From: an uncultured Marinoscillum sp.
GTDB taxonomy: Bacteria > Bacteroidota > Bacteroidia > Cytophagales > MED-G16
Assembly (NCBI GenBank): GCA_902628365.1
Contig: CACOMW010000003.1
Coordinates: 1 to 64,000 of the forward strand
DNA length: 64,000 nt
Direction: 5' to 3'
The notes beneath the pieces are model-generated. The model saw only the letters and a list, made by a program, of their open reading frames with translations. It made no database searches and was not told the DNA's origin. Positions 31,126 through 43,000 of this stretch are shown one piece after another (the first letter of the stretch is position 1; each line of letters begins with the position of its first letter). Both the position numbers and the translations under genes were made by a program.

Positions 31126-34100
31126 CTATGATAAACCTAAAAATCTATTTAATTTAACCTGAATTAAATACATTGATGGTATAACTAATAAGGTTAAAAA
31201 AGTTGCAAATGACAAACCAAAAATAATTGCCCAAGCAATTGGACCAAAAAAAACCATGTTATCACCCCCAAGGTAGAAACTTATTTCATAAAACTTAAAG
31301 AAATTTACAAAGTCAAAGTTCATGCCAATTGCTAACGGCATTAGCCCTAATATGGTTGTGAGAGCAGTAAGAATTACTGGTCTTAATCTTGTTTTACCTG
31401 CATCTGATATACATTCAATTATATCTTTTAAATCAAGTTTAGAAGATTTGAGCATTTTTCTTTTTCTATTTAATTCAATAAAATCTATTAATACAATTGC
31501 ATTATTTACTACAATACCAATTAATGAAATTACACCAATCATTGTCATTACCACGACAAAATCCATTTTAAAAAGAAGTAAACCTAAAAACACTCCAATT
31601 GTACTTAATATTATAGAAGACATTATTATTAATGGAGTTATAATTTTATTGAACTGAGCTACTATTATTATAAATACTAAAAATAATGCTATCATAAAAG
31701 CATTTGATAAAAAGGCCATTTCTACTTCTTGTTCTTGTTGTTCACCCCCAAATTTATAAGTATATCCACTTGGAAAAGGAAACTTTTTTAGGGCCATATC
31801 AATTTTAGAATTTACATTCGTAGGGTTATACCCAGAAGTAACATTTGATGAAATAGTAATAACTTTATCAAGATCTTTTCTCTTTATCGAACTGTAGGTA
31901 TTTGACATTTTCATAGATGCAAATGAGCTTATTGGAACTTGATAAATTCTACCATTGGACTGATTTCTAAAAGTTATATTTTTATTTAATAATGCATCAA
32001 CATCATATCTAAACTTATCATCCAATCTTAACTGTATTTTATAATCATCTTCTCCAATTTTATATTTTGATAACTCTTTACCAAATAAAGATGTCCTTAG
32101 CTCGTTAGCTAGCATTCCAGTTGACATACCATATCTTCTAAGTTTATCTCTATCGAAATCAATTAAAATTTCAGGCTTTCTGGTTGAAAGGTCAAAGACT
32201 AATTTTTCAATACCAGGAATATTTGATTCATTAATATATTTTCTCATTTTTTCAACTTGGTCAATCAAAACATTAAAATCTGACCCAGAAACTTCAATAC
32301 TAATCTCTCCTCCAACAGGGGGTCCTTTTCTATCTTTTCCGAATGTTATACTTACCCCAGGATAAGTGTCAACATTAGATCTTAATTTATCAAGCACATC
32401 GATGGTATTAATTCCATTTCTTTGCTCAAATTCTAAAAAATTGATTTTAATTTTTGCTCTATTAGGCGAATCTCTCATAGAAAGAGCTGATGGATCATTT
32501 TCATTTAGGGTTCTTTTACCCACAAAAGTCACAACACTTTCTATAATTTCATTATAATCAATTAGTATTTTGTCAACTTCCTTCTCTAACATCTTTGTAA
32601 ACAAATTAGTCTCCTCTATATCCGAACCAACTGGAAGCTCAATATATATATTTATATAATTAGGTCTATTTTCAGGGAAAAATAAAACTTTAGGTGGAAA
32701 TAATTTAATAAGTTGAAATGTACCAATTAATAGAAATATAGAAAAAATAATAACATAAAAAGGTCTTTTACCACCTAATAAATAATTTAATAAAATACTA
32801 TATCTATATTCTAATGCTTTTAAATATTTTTCTCTAAAAATTTTAGATAAAGGTATAAACACGTAATAATTAGAAATTATAAAAAATGAAATAAACATTA
32901 AAATATTTCCAACCCAATTAATTTTTAAAATTAAGATTGAAAATATTCCCAAAACAAATAAAATTAGTGAGTTTTTAATGTATTTAGATTTATCTTTTTT
33001 ACCATTTCCTTCGATTTTCATTAAATAAGAAATTAAAACTGGATTAATTACCAGAGCAACAAACAAAGATGATAACAGAGTAACTATTATACCAATAGGA
33101 AGAAAACTCATGAACTTTCCAGTTAATCCCGGCCAGAATGCCAAAGGAACAAAAACTGCTAATGTTGTTCCAGTTGAAGTAATAATAGGTAATGCTATCT
33201 CTCCAATACCTAATTTTGTTGCTTCTATTCTTGTATAGCCTTTTTCTAAAAATCTATAGATATTTTCTGTTACTACAATTCCATTGTCAACTAATAAACC
33301 CAAGGAAATGACTAACGAAAAAAGTATCATCATATTTACAGTAATTCCGAATATTTGAAATACAAGAAAAGAAATACACATTGAAAGAGGTATTGATAAA
33401 CCAACAAATAATGCATTTCTCACACCAAGAAAAAACATTAGAACTAATACTACCAATATTACGCCACTAAAAATACTATTCTCTAAAGTACTTACTTGTT
33501 CTTTAGTATTTCTAGACTGATTGTTTACAATAATAATATCAATGTCTTTTGGAATTTGAGTTTTGAATTTAGAGATAATGGTGTTTACCTTATCATTAAG
33601 TAATAAAAGGTTTGTTCCTGATCTTTTTGCAACATCAACTGCAACAACTGGTTTACCTCCAAGTCTAAAATAACTTTCAGATTCCTTGTATCCGAAATCT
33701 ACTTTTGCTACATCCTTTAAATATACTATTTTATCATTTTTATTAGATATAATTATATTTCTAAAATCTTCCATAGATTTAAATTCTCCAAATAATCTAA
33801 CTGATCGTCTAATATTATTAGATAATAAATTACCGCCAGAAACGGATACATTCTCATATAAAATAGCATTTTCAATATCAATAAAAGAAAGGTTTCTTGC
33901 TTCCAATTCAAATGGATTGACTTTAATAGAAACTTCTTTATCCTCTACTCCAGCAATAGAAACCTTAGATACATCAGTAATATTTTCAAGTTCATCCTTT
34001 AAGATTTCAGCATAGAATTCTAGCTTTTCTAAGGAATAATTTCCAGAAAGTGTCACACTCATAACAGGAAAATCTGAAAAGCTAACTTCATAGACACTAG

Positions 34101-34518
34101 ATTCTTTTGGTAGATCCGTAGGTAAATTAATTTTTGCCCTATCTACCGCATCATTCACTTTAGATTTTGCATATTCAATATCAATACCTGATCCAAATTC
34201 TGCAACAATTGTTGAATAACCCTGTATAGAATTAGATCTTATTTCTTTAATTTCAGAAATGGTATTCAATTCCTTTTCTATAGGTCTAGTTATAAGATTT
34301 TCTATATCTGTCGGTGAATTACCTGGATATGGTGTACCAATATAAACCGAGGACTGTTCTACTTCAGGATAACTTTCTTTAGGTAGGTTATTATAAGCTC
34401 TTGTTCCTAAAATAACAAGCATGATTAATAAAAGAACAACTGTTATTCTATTTTTTAGAGAAAAATTAGATAAACCAAATTGACGAATAACCTTATCTCC
34501 TTTTTTATACTTGATCAT
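31126..34518 (-). CDS. RND efflux permease (AcrB/MdtB-like)
   Basis: 1130 aa; LPKESYPEVEQSSVYIGTPYPGNSPTDIENLITRPIEKEL; GLLVDNGIVVTENI. Confidence 0.95.
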   Translation of the reverse strand: MIKYKKGDKVIRQFGLSNFSLKNRITVVLLLIMLVILGTRAYNNLPKESYPEVEQSSVYIGTPYPGNSPTDIENLITRPIEKELNTISEIKEIRSNSIQGYSTIVAEFGSGIDIEYAKSKVNDAVDRAKINLPTDLPKESSVYEVSFSDFPVMSVTLSGNYSLEKLEFYAEILKDELENITDVSKVSIAGVEDKEVSIKVNPFELEARNLSFIDIENAILYENVSVSGGNLLSNNIRRSVRLFGEFKSMEDFRNIIISNKNDKIVYLKDVAKVDFGYKESESYFRLGGKPVVAVDVAKRSGTNLLLLNDKVNTIISKFKTQIPKDIDIIIVNNQSRNTKEQVSTLENSIFSGVILVVLVLMFFLGVRNALFVGLSIPLSMCISFLVFQIFGITVNMMILFSLVISLGLLVDNGIVVTENIYRFLEKGYTRIEATKLGIGEIALPIITSTGTTLAVFVPLAFWPGLTGKFMSFLPIGIIVTLLSSLFVALVINPVLISYLMKIEGNGKKDKSKYIKNSLILFVLGIFSILILKINWVGNILMFISFFIISNYYVFIPLSKIFREKYLKALEYRYSILLNYLLGGKRPFYVIIFSIFLLIGTFQLIKLFPPKVLFFPENRPNYINIYIELPVGSDIEETNLFTKMLEKEVDKILIDYNEIIESVVTFVGKRTLNENDPSALSMRDSPNRAKIKINFLEFEQRNGINTIDVLDKLRSNVDTYPGVSITFGKDRKGPPVGGEISIEVSGSDFNVLIDQVEKMRKYINESNIPGIEKLVFDLSTRKPEILIDFDRDKLRRYGMSTGMLANELRTSLFGKELSKYKIGEDDYKIQLRLDDKFRYDVDALLNKNITFRNQSNGRIYQVPISSFASMKMSNTYSSIKRKDLDKVITISSNVTSGYNPTNVNSKIDMALKKFPFPSGYTYKFGGEQQEQEVEMAFLSNAFMIALFLVFIIIVAQFNKIITPLIIMSSIILSTIGVFLGLLLFKMDFVVVMTMIGVISLIGIVVNNAIVLIDFIELNRKRKMLKSSKLDLKDIIECISDAGKTRLRPVILTALTTILGLMPLAIGMNFDFVNFFKFYEISFYLGGDNMVFFGPIAWAIIFGLSFATFLTLLVIPSMYLIQVKLNRFLGLS

Positions 34519-34523
34519 TTAAT

Positions 34524-35642
34524 TTAATTTTTAATCATAACATAAGAACCATCCATAACTTCAGACGAACCCTTATCAATAACAGTTTCATTTCCTTTCA
34601 ATCCACTTATAACTTCTGTAGAATAATTGAAAGATCTTCCAATTAAAATTGGTATTTTTTTGGCGATTTTCTTTCCATCAAAATCTTCAACTATAAAAAT
34701 ATAATTAAGTCTATCATCTGAATAAATAATATTAGATGGAATAGTAATTGCATTATCATTTTTGTAATCAACAAGTTTAACTGTTAAAATTTGATTAGGT
34801 TTTACCGTTTCACTTAATTCTTGTGGTATAGCTACCTCAATAGAAAATGTTCTATTAATTGGATTGATAACTTGACTAATAGATTCAATGAAAGAATTTA
34901 TAATCATATTATTAGAAATAATTTTTACTGAATCTTTTACCTTGAATGAATTATTATATGATTCAGCTATTTCAATATTTATATACGAATAATTATCATT
35001 AAACATCCTAAAAGAAGGCATAGATGGAGAAGCCATTTCACCTTCTTTTGCTAAAACATCATCAATAATTCCAGAGAAAGGAGCTAATATATTAAACTTC
35101 GATGCTTGAACTTTGATAGAATTATACCTACTTTTTGTTGATTGAAAATTAGATTTTGCTCTTAAATAATCAATTTCAGAACCAATATTATTCTCCCACA
35201 AATTCTTTTGACGAAGATAAATGGTTTCTAGTAACTTCATATTTGTTTTAATTTCCTCTAAATTATTTTTTATTAAATCAGAGTTGATCGAAGCAAGAAT
35301 TTCTCCTTTTTTTACAAGTTGTCCTTCTTTAACATTTATTGTCTTAAATCTACCAACTACTTCAGGTACTAATAAAATATTCTTTTTTGATTGAACATTT
35401 CCCCTTAATTCAACTTCATGAATAAAAGATTTATTTATTGGTTTAATTGTAGAAATTAATTCATAATTATTTTGAATAAAACTTGAGTCTAATTCAATAA
35501 TTTCTTTTTCTAACTTATCTATTTGCGAGTTTATTTCAACTAATGAATTTTTAAGTTGATCAACTTTCTTTTTTTTACTCTCTAATGATTGATTTTCACA
35601 TGAAAATATTAAAGTAGTAAGTAAAAACAGTATTTTTTTCAT
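34524..35642 (-). CDS. RND efflux periplasmic adaptor (MFP/HlyD-like) lipoprotein
   Basis: Lipoprotein signal TLIFSCENQ; VVGRFKTINVKEGQLVKKGEILASINSDLIKNN; ILAPFSGIIDDVLAKEGE. Confidence 0.93.
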   Translation of the reverse strand: MKKILFLLTTLIFSCENQSLESKKKKVDQLKNSLVEINSQIDKLEKEIIELDSSFIQNNYELISTIKPINKSFIHEVELRGNVQSKKNILLVPEVVGRFKTINVKEGQLVKKGEILASINSDLIKNNLEEIKTNMKLLETIYLRQKNLWENNIGSEIDYLRAKSNFQSTKSRYNSIKVQASKFNILAPFSGIIDDVLAKEGEMASPSMPSFRMFNDNYSYINIEIAESYNNSFKVKDSVKIISNNMIINSFIESISQVINPINRTFSIEVAIPQELSETVKPNQILTVKLVDYKNDNAITIPSNIIYSDDRLNYIFIVEDFDGKKIAKKIPILIGRSFNYSTEVISGLKGNETVIDKGSSEVMDGSYVMIKN

Positions 35643-35653
35643 AATAATTTTAT

Positions 35654-36985
35654 TTAATTAAGTATACCTAAAGTTTTTTCTAAATTAATTTTTGAAATAA
35701 TTGCTTGATAATAAGCATTATAATAATTAGTCTGAGCTGTTTTTAATGCATTATTTGAATCTAAAACTTCTAAATTAGAACCAATCCCCTCTTTGTATTT
35801 TTTTTCAGATACACTATATACCTCGTTAGCAAGAACTAAATTATCTTTTGAAATATTTAATGACTCAATTGCATTTTTGAGTTCTATGTAATTTTGATTT
35901 ATCTGTAAATCAATTGACCTTTCTAAAAATTTAATTTGATTTTCAACCTGTTGAATGACAATTTTAGATCTATTTATCTTACTTCTTTTATTTAATCCAT
36001 CAAAAATGGGAACAATTACCTGTAAACCAACGGTTCCATACTTTTTCCATCTATTTGAATTAAAAAAAAGATCATATTCAGAGCTTGATGTATTAAATCC
36101 ATAATTAAGATTTGCATAAATTTGAGGTAAAAATTGACTTCTATTATTTTTTAATTCATATGATTTCAAACGCTTATTTGTATTCAAAATAGAATGTTCA
36201 ATCCTATCTGAATAATCAAAAGATTGTATATCATAATCATTAACAGATAAAATTACATCTTCAATTGATCCTTTAACTGATAATTTATTATTTACTGGAA
36301 ATCCAATCTGAAATTTCAAAACCGATAGACTTAAATCATACAATCTTTCAGCTTTAATTTTTTCAGCATTTAAATTATTGAAAGATACTTTTATCCTATC
36401 AACATCTAATTTTTCAACAAACCCATTTTCATAAAGAATTTTCGTATCATTTAATAAGGATTCAATTCTATCTAAATTAGAATTAACTAAACTGAGTCTT
36501 TCTTTTGTATTAAGAACAACATAATATGCTTTTCTAACAGACTCAATTATATCAACTTTTGCTCTAACAGTTTGCTTTTCCGAAAGTTCTATTAAGGTTT
36601 TTGATGCTGCAAGACCAACAAAATATGAACCATTAAAAATCATTTGGTTTATACCTAAGTCCATTATTCCATCATATTTTTGACCAAAAGAAACTTCTTG
36701 TTCGGTTCCTTCAGGTACCCCAGGCATGAATTTACTTATATCAATTAAACTCTTTTGGATTTCAAAATTATATTTAAGACCAGTTTCAAACTGAATTTGA
36801 GGAAAACCAACAGATAGATATTCTCTGCTTGTCATTTTAGATACGTTTTCTTCTAAAAAAGAATTTTTCAAGTTTTCATTATTAGATAAAGCCATTTGTA
36901 AACATTCATCTAAACTCAAAGAAGTATCTTGTCCAAATAAAAAACCTGGAAATAGAAAAAAAATAAGGATTGATAAATATTTCAT
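35654..36985 (-). CDS. TolC-family outer-membrane efflux protein
   Basis: Signal peptide; LSLDECLQMALSNNENLKNS; KKYKEGIGSNLEVLDSNNALKTAQTNYYNAYYQ. Confidence 0.93.
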   Translation of the reverse strand: MKYLSILIFFLFPGFLFGQDTSLSLDECLQMALSNNENLKNSFLEENVSKMTSREYLSVGFPQIQFETGLKYNFEIQKSLIDISKFMPGVPEGTEQEVSFGQKYDGIMDLGINQMIFNGSYFVGLAASKTLIELSEKQTVRAKVDIIESVRKAYYVVLNTKERLSLVNSNLDRIESLLNDTKILYENGFVEKLDVDRIKVSFNNLNAEKIKAERLYDLSLSVLKFQIGFPVNNKLSVKGSIEDVILSVNDYDIQSFDYSDRIEHSILNTNKRLKSYELKNNRSQFLPQIYANLNYGFNTSSSEYDLFFNSNRWKKYGTVGLQVIVPIFDGLNKRSKINRSKIVIQQVENQIKFLERSIDLQINQNYIELKNAIESLNISKDNLVLANEVYSVSEKKYKEGIGSNLEVLDSNNALKTAQTNYYNAYYQAIISKINLEKTLGILN

Positions 36986-37096
36986 ATTAATAAAAACTTA
37001 GAAAACTATAATATTTCTTCCAGTTTCCTAACGCGAATGTAGAATAGAAGTTTCATAAATTCTAATTTTTTGAGTAAAAATGAATACTGAATTTAA

Positions 37097-40000
37097 CTAT
37101 CTCTTGATATAAACATACCCTTTTATGATATCCGAACCATCCCCCAAATCTATTATATAATAATATGTTCCTTCTGGTAATTTATTTCCAACTGTATTTT
37201 TAGGGCTTGCATCAAGTGTTGATAAAAATGGAATATTATTTGAAGAAAAAGAATTAAACATATTTGTTCCATCCCATTCATTATAATACCCTTTTTTCTC
37301 ATATACTTTTTCACCCCATCTATTAAATAATTTCACGATATTATTTGGATAAATTTGTAATCGAGCAATTCTCCATGTATCATTGATTCCATCACCATTA
37401 GGTGAAAATCCTGTAGGCACATGCAATACTTTATCATAAACCTCCAATATAGATTCATCTGTTATAATTGTTTCACCACAAACAAATCCTGAATTACGAA
37501 TTATTAATTTGTATCTATACGTATGCATATACATTTCTAGTGGATAAATTTTCAACTCTGACGTATTAATTCCTTTATAGTTTACTTCATCAATTAGAGT
37601 ATCTGATATTGTATTCCAAGTGAGCCCTAAATCCTTACTTTCTTGCCATTCATATGTAAAATCACCACTATTTATTCCTGTGTTTAAAACTAAAGTATCA
37701 AATTCAACCAAAAAGTTATATAATTCAAATAAAGATAGAATTTCAATTTCGATACCAGGTTCTAAATAATCTTTCGTCCCATTAAAGTTATTGTCTACAG
37801 GTATTGTATATCCGTCACTTGTTCCTATTACCTTACCTTCATTATCAACTTCCACTGGTGAATTACCCAATATACCATCACCATCTTCATCTGTAAAACC
37901 AGCCTCTATTACATCAGAACAACCGTCACCATCACTGTCTAAATCAAAATAATTAGGTATTCCATCACCATCAAAATCATCAACTCCTTCTTCAGTATCT
38001 AAAATACCATCATTATCATCATCTAAATCAATTTCATCTGGTATTCCATCTCTTTCATAATCAGGAAGTACAGTTATTGTAAAAGTATCTGACTCTATTG
38101 TAGAACCACATGGAAAAGACGGGGTAGATACAAATACTCTAAATATTCTTCCGTTATAATCTAAATGGGCATTTTCTACATAGTAACTTGAGGTTTGACT
38201 GGCTAAAAACTCCCAAGTCTTTCCAGTATCTTTACTTACCTGCCACAAATAGCCTGCACTTCCATCCGAAATGGTTTCTATATTTACAATACTGTCTTTC
38301 GATTCAATTACTCTAATATGTTTTGGTTGAGTTATTATACTTATAGAACTACCTTTTTCCTTGTAATCATAAATTAGATTAAAATCTTCATCAACTGGCT
38401 CGGTATATCCATCAACACCACTTATTACCCTACCAATACTATCAACTGTTATCGGTGAATCACCCAGTATACCATCACCGTCTCCATCTGTAAAACCAGC
38501 CTCTACTACATCAAAACACCCATCATTATCTACATCTAGATCAAAATGATTAGGTATACCATCACCATCATCATCCAACGTAAATTCAAATTCATCTAAA
38601 ATCCCATCATTATCATCGTCAACATCAATTCTATCTATCACTCCATCTGAATCATTATCCAGTATTATATCATAAATGGTTATAGAAACTTGATCAATAT
38701 CTTGCAGATAACTTCCATCAATCCACTTCCAGCCACCAGCAGGTTCTGAGTAACTTGAATCTGATGTGTCTTGATACAATCCTATCCAGGCAGGTGTCGT
38801 ATTATTTCCAAGTAATTTAGTAGTCATCGTATCAAGTAATTTATTCTCTTGATATGATTTAATAATTGCTAAATTTCCACCTGCTAATTGTGCTGAAATC
38901 TTCGCATCACTCCATGATGATGTGGTCTTAGAAACAAAATAACTGTGTCCTGAGTACTGTCCTAAATAATCGTAATTAGCAAGATCAGTTAATAAACTAT
39001 CATACTCAAGAATATGTTTAGCAGAAAAACCATCTACATCATCTGCCCAAGGACCATTTCGATTAATATACATATAAGCAAAATTTTGTAATACTCCTGC
39101 GTCGTCAGGGTGAGTGTTAGACCAATTTACATAGTTATTTGAATTCACATTAATTACTTCGCTATTATCAACTATTAAATCATTTATTGAGTTGATCTTA
39201 AAACTACCAGATATCGATCCATTTGGAATTGTAATGGTCATGGAATCTACATTATAATCTACTCCTTCAGTTGCAGAACCTGCTAAATTTATTTTAACAT
39301 TATAATCTTGATCATATACTGCACTTAATCTAGCCGTCACAGTAGCAATCTCATTGTATTCACTAATAGTATCTTTATCAACAAATAGTGATAATGATAC
39401 AGGCGGATTATCATTATCAACAATATTTATCGCTACTTGCTGAGTGCCTAGCTCATCAGCATTAGATACAGATGAAATATCAACAATTACTGTTTCATTA
39501 TTTTCGTCAATCAAATCTTCTATTGCTTTTACATCAACTCTAGTTGTCAATTGTCCAGCAGGGATTATGACAGGAGATAGTAAAGTATAGTCAACCCCAG
39601 CTCCAGTAGCAGTACCTGAAGTTGATAATGATATAGATACATTTTCGGAGACAAATTCATCTAATGTAAAAGTAAGAACAGAAACTCCTCCTGACTCAGA
39701 TATAATTGATCTATCTAAACTCATTGAAACTTCAGGAGCTCCAAAAGCTGCATCAGCAATATTTATCATCACAAAACCCTGTGATGATCCAGGTTGAGCA
39801 ATAGTTGCCCTGGCATTTGTAACACTAGAAATTCCAACAAGAATATTTTCATTTGTATCGTATATACCATCATCTTTCATTACAACTGATGTAGATGAAG
39901 AGAGTGATCCAGCAGAAATAGTAATACTATTCGAGCTAAGATCGTAATCACTACCATTAGATGCTAACCCATCAGTTATTAAATTTACTGTAATATCTTT

Positions 40001-43000
40001 AGATATTGGATTATCGATGGATGCAATGACATTAGCACTATTCGATAAAACCGATGAGCTCATCGCAGTACCTATGACTTTTGTTACAAATTTTGATCCT
40101 CCTCCTGTATCAGTATTTCCAATAATAATTTTATTTATAGCCATACATTGAATGGTATTTATATTTTGAGTAACATGTACCCAATTAGGCTTAGTGTTAT
40201 CCATATATTGCAATACATCTTCTCTTTGACCTGATAATGTTTCTGCTGTTAATACAATTGTTCCATTTTCTAAGATTAATCTCGGATTACCTTCACCTTC
40301 TAATGGCTCCCAAGTTCCATCTTGATCCAAATCAAACTTACCACCCTGATTGAATTGATCTTGATTTTGCCAATGTAGAATATTAAAATAAAGTAATAAA
40401 TCATTATCAAAATATATTTGAAGCCCCTCATCAAAAGATTCTAATTCTAGAGATAGTCTACAATTATCATAATTAATATTTTGTTGCATGAACTTTCTGA
40501 TATTAAGAGTATCTAGTATTTCTCCACCATTAGGCTTATCAACATTTATTCTTTTTACACCTATTGGTATTTTTCTCATAATAACTCCAGCAACTCCCCC
40601 TCCTCCTTGTTGAGGTTCAATTAAAATAGATTTATCAACTGAAAGATTAACTCTTGGCTCATTTTCATTAATTATTGTAATTGTTTCTCTCTGTACACCA
40701 TCTTCAATACCATTTGCAATTTGATCTATATCTAAAATAACTGTTTCATCTAACTCAACTAAATTATCAGCAATTGCAGTAATTGTAATGGATCCAGTAG
40801 TTTGACCAGAAGGTATAAATATTTGAGTTGAAGACATATTGTAATCAGCACCTCCAACTGCTGCGGTACCTGAAGCAGCTAAAGTGATCGTAACTCCTAA
40901 ATTATTTTGATTTGAAGGGTTACTAAGCGTAGCAGTGGCAACAGAAACCCCTCCAGCTTCTGCAATGCTCGTATTATTTACTGATAATGTTACAAGAGGA
41001 GGATCATCATCTCTTATAGTTATTGTTTCTTGTTGTGTCCCTACTTCAACTGCATTAGTTACCTGATCAATGTCTGCAATTATTGTTTCATCAGGTTCAT
41101 CTATATTATCATCAACTGAAGTTACAGTGACAACAGCAGACAGTTGACCTGCAGGAATTGTTATTGTAGTTGAGGAAATAGTATAATCCACTCCTCCTCC
41201 AGATGCAGTACCCGAAATAACAAGGTTTACAGTAACATCTCTTGAAGATGCACGATTTATAGTTGCTTTCAATGTTGATACATCAGCATCCTCTCCCATA
41301 ACTGCATTTACTAATGACAACTGAACTGTCGGAGTATCATCGTCATCTGTAATGGTTATTGTTTTTTGTTGAGTCCCATTTTCTGTACCATTTGTTACCT
41401 GGTCAATATCTAAAATGATTGTTTCATCTATTTCGTCAATATTATCTTGAACTGCAGTGACTGTAGTCACTACATTAATTTGTCCAGCGGGTATCGTAAA
41501 AGTATTAGAAGGAATAGAATAATCTGCTCCCCCACCTGTAGCAGTACCAGAGGCAGCTAAAGTTATTGTAACTGGTAATGATGATACTGAACTTAAAATC
41601 AATGTTGTAGAAGTTGCACCACCGTTTTCTTCAATTGTTGCAGTATTGCTTCCGAAACTTACAGTTGGAGGATCATCGTTGTCCAAGATGGTTACCGTCT
41701 TTTGTTGTGTTCCGGCCTCAACTGCATTATTAACTTGATCTATATCTATGATTACCGTTTCATCAGGTTCATCAATAAGATCCTCTACTGCAGTAACTGT
41801 TGTAGTTCCTGTAGTTTGTCCTGCTGCAATCGTAATCGTGTTTGATGCTAAAGTATAGTCCGCACCTCCTCCAGTAGCCGTTCCACTAGCAGCCAAAGTA
41901 ACTGTTACATCTGCGTTATGAACCGCTGAAAGTGTTGTTGTAACAGTAGAAACTGCACCATTTTCACCAATAGAAGCTGCACTTACAGAAAGCGTTACCG
42001 TTGGCACTTCAACAATTGTTAAAGTAATATCTTCAGTGGTTGCCAGGCGATTTACTGTTCCCCATCCACCTAATCCCTCATTAAATGCAGGCCATACATT
42101 TGGATTACTATAATTATTATTACCCCAGGGCTTTCCACCACTGTTCTCTGTAAAATGCGGAAATTCGTTAACCTTATCTTGGTAATGACCAATCCATCTG
42201 TTGTTTATTTTAGATTCTATCCAAGTGTATTCTTCTATAGTTGTAACTTCTGCTAAATAGCCCCCTTTTGATATTGCATAATCTCTCGCATCTGTCCAAT
42301 TTTTTGTATCACTACAATCAAAATAGCTATGCCCTTGATATACACCTAAATGAGTATAACAAGATCCAGCAATATTAGTAATATTTGGATTATCTAGTTC
42401 CATAACGTGTCCCCTTTTTATGTTGTTTCTAAGGGGAAGATCATTCCAATAGATATCACCTCGTATTTCAACAACATCTTCACCTCCTGAATTATTTGGT
42501 TCACCAGAAGGCCAACTATGAAAAGGAACAGCCCTAATTATTACTGTTTCGTTATCATCATTAGCATTATCAGCAACTCCAGTAATGGTAAAAGATCCAG
42601 TGCTACTTCCTTGAGGTATGGTTATTGTCATCCCCGTTTCACCATTTCCAGTTTTAATACTTGAATTTGATCCAGCAGCAAAAGAATAATCGGTTCCAAG
42701 GGTTGAACTTGCTGTACCACTAGCATATATGGTAAGTGCAATATCTTGTTTTGCTGGATTTGCAACTGTAGCAGTTACAGTTACCACTCCACCAGCTTCA
42801 GCAACCGTTGGAGAGCTAAGAGTTAAGGTTACCTTCTGAGAATCATCATCTGTGATAGTAATAGTTTTCTGCTGCGTTCCATTTTCAGCTGCGTTCACTA
42901 CATAATCGATATCTAATATTACAGTTTCACTTCCTTCTCCAATAATATCCTGAACTGAAGTAACCGTTGTCGTTCCAGTAGTTTGTCCTGCAGGTATTGT

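Noticed and set aside
31322-34015. Three plus-strand ORFs inside the RND permease gene
   Set aside because: Antisense shadows; no signal peptides, domains or start-site support.
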